From Bacteroidota bacterium (GTDB taxonomy: Bacteria > Bacteroidota > Bacteroidia > Bacteroidales > Rikenellaceae), in contig JAEZTA010000139.1 in NCBI GenBank assembly GCA_023443765.1, forward strand, positions 1 through 24,572: DNA of 24,572 bases, in the 5' to 3' direction. Below the pieces are notes generated by a model. The model was given only the letters and a program-made list of their open reading frames with translations, was not told the origin of the DNA and did no database searches. Below are positions 23,792 to 24,572 of the stretch, one piece after another. A program made the translations under genes and the position numbers. The stretch's first letter is position 1. Every line of letters begins with the position of its first letter.

Positions 23792-24572
23792 ATGAAATTC
23801 GACATGAAAAACATACTCATTCCGGCTCTTGCCGCAGCGGCCCTTCTGGCCTCCTGCAGCGAGTGGACCGAAGCCGAAAACAAGAACTATCTGCCCCAGA
23901 TACGGCAGGACGACCCGGCCTACCTGGCCGCGCTCCGGGATTTCAAGGCCGACGAAAGCGGACACAAGGTGGTGATGATGACTGTTCAGGGAACCTCCGC
24001 AACGCCGAACCGGCAGAACCAGCACCCGACGGCCATGCCCGACAGCGTCGACTACCTCCTGATGACCGATGTCGACGACCTGCATCCGGAGATTGTGGCC
24101 GAGATCGCCGAAGTCCGCTCGACGAAAGGTACGCATTCGCTCAATATTGTGGACTATGCGACGATCCAGAACGTCTGGAACACCCTGAAAGAGGCCGCCG
24201 CGGATACGGAACACGAGGGCGACTACACCGATGAGAAGTTCCCGGCCTACTGCAAAGCGCAGACCGAAACGCAGCTCTCGAACTGCAACCGCTACGGTTT
24301 CGACGGCATCGTGGTCTCCTATACGACCACGCCCCAGGAAGAGATCGCCGACGGACAGGCGACTTTCATGGCGTGCGTCAAGACGTGGCGTCAGAACAAT
24401 CCCGACCTGCTGCTTTTCACGCGTAGCGCCTACATGCCCAATCTGCTGAACCCCGAACTGCTGCCCGACAGCAAATTCATCATCCTCGTCGCCGACGCAA
24501 GCCGCAAGACCGCTTCGGACCTGACACTGTGGGCCCGCAACCACCTGCGCGACACCAAGGACAAACTCGGAG
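23792..24572 (+). CDS. GH18-like surface lipoprotein with degenerate catalytic motif, C-terminus cut by window edge
   Basis: Translated directly from ATG 23792 (a second in-frame ATG at 23804 is possible); 260 codons are visible and open to the window end. A lipoprotein signal ends LLASC with Cys22, so it is probably surface-anchored. The TIM-barrel pattern of GH18 can be followed: HKVVMMTVQGT (strand 2 region), VDYLLMTDVDD, GTHSLNIVDYA, then NRYGFDGIVVSYTT and LLLFTRSAYM. At the GH18 active site the motif DxxDxDxE reads D171-G-I-V-V-S-Y-T178, so two of three Asp and the catalytic Glu are gone. It is likely a binding protein derived from an endo-beta-N-acetylglucosaminidase or chitinase fold. 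The target may be N-glycan or a GlcNAc polymer; that is inference. Confidence 0.8.
   Translation, partial: MKFDMKNILIPALAAAALLASCSEWTEAENKNYLPQIRQDDPAYLAALRDFKADESGHKVVMMTVQGTSATPNRQNQHPTAMPDSVDYLLMTDVDDLHPEIVAEIAEVRSTKGTHSLNIVDYATIQNVWNTLKEAAADTEHEGDYTDEKFPAYCKAQTETQLSNCNRYGFDGIVVSYTTTPQEEIADGQATFMACVKTWRQNNPDLLLFTRSAYMPNLLNPELLPDSKFIILVADASRKTASDLTLWARNHLRDTKDKLG

Noticed and set aside
22115..24544. 809-codon open frame on the minus strand opposite susD and the GH18-like gene
   Set aside because: Antisense shadow spanning two clear plus-strand genes and their junction; no signal or domain motifs.
1..24572. CRISPR arrays, tRNA or rRNA genes, insertion sequences
   Set aside because: I saw no regularly spaced repeats, cloverleaf-like segments, transposase genes or terminal inverted repeats anywhere in the window.

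Overview
The window looks like a piece of a high-GC Bacteroidales chromosome, most likely Alistipes or a close relative (Rikenellaceae). This is inferred from a SusC/SusD pair with an ECF sigma factor and a FecR anti-sigma factor, from promoters of the Bacteroidetes type (TTTG, about 19 bp, then TAnnTTTG), from missing Shine-Dalgarno signals, and from the protein sequences. The species cannot be fixed from the sequence alone.

Region 1 (minus strand, 1-14689) is a de novo purine gene cluster. It reads right to left as purE, purK, purL, a secreted EEP-family hydrolase, purC, purF, purM, purN, purH, purD, folD, then an intrinsic terminator and a partial nagA. Gaps are mostly 1-36 nt, so purE to folD is probably one operon of about 14 kb. 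It encodes every enzyme from PRPP to IMP except PurB, plus FolD, which makes the 10-formyl-THF used by PurN and PurH. purL carries a frameshift near 11395: two overlapping reading frames cover what should be one protein of about 1238 residues.

Region 2 (14690-15152) lies upstream of purE and holds no convincing protein gene. A near-consensus promoter, a rod-like foldable transcript of about 185 nt and a strong hairpin terminator point to a small RNA gene. The best candidate is 6S RNA, which neighbours purine or folate genes in other phyla. A glutamine-rich 48-codon ORF in the same stretch allows a second reading, as an attenuating leader.

Region 3 (15153-16463, minus) is an AmpG-like MFS transporter with its own promoter.

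Region 4 (16957-24572, plus) is the start of a polysaccharide-utilisation locus: ECF sigma factor, FecR anti-sigma factor, SusC with an N-terminal STN signalling domain, SusD lipoprotein, and a lipoprotein cut by the window end that resembles a GH18 glycosidase with its catalytic motif lost. This is the layout of trans-envelope signalling: glycan binding at SusC/D is relayed through STN and FecR to the sigma factor, which activates the locus. The GH18-like surface protein hints at a GlcNAc-containing target such as host N-glycan or chitin-like material. The sigma factor leader contains a run of ten G in a terminator-like hairpin, a possible site of slippage.
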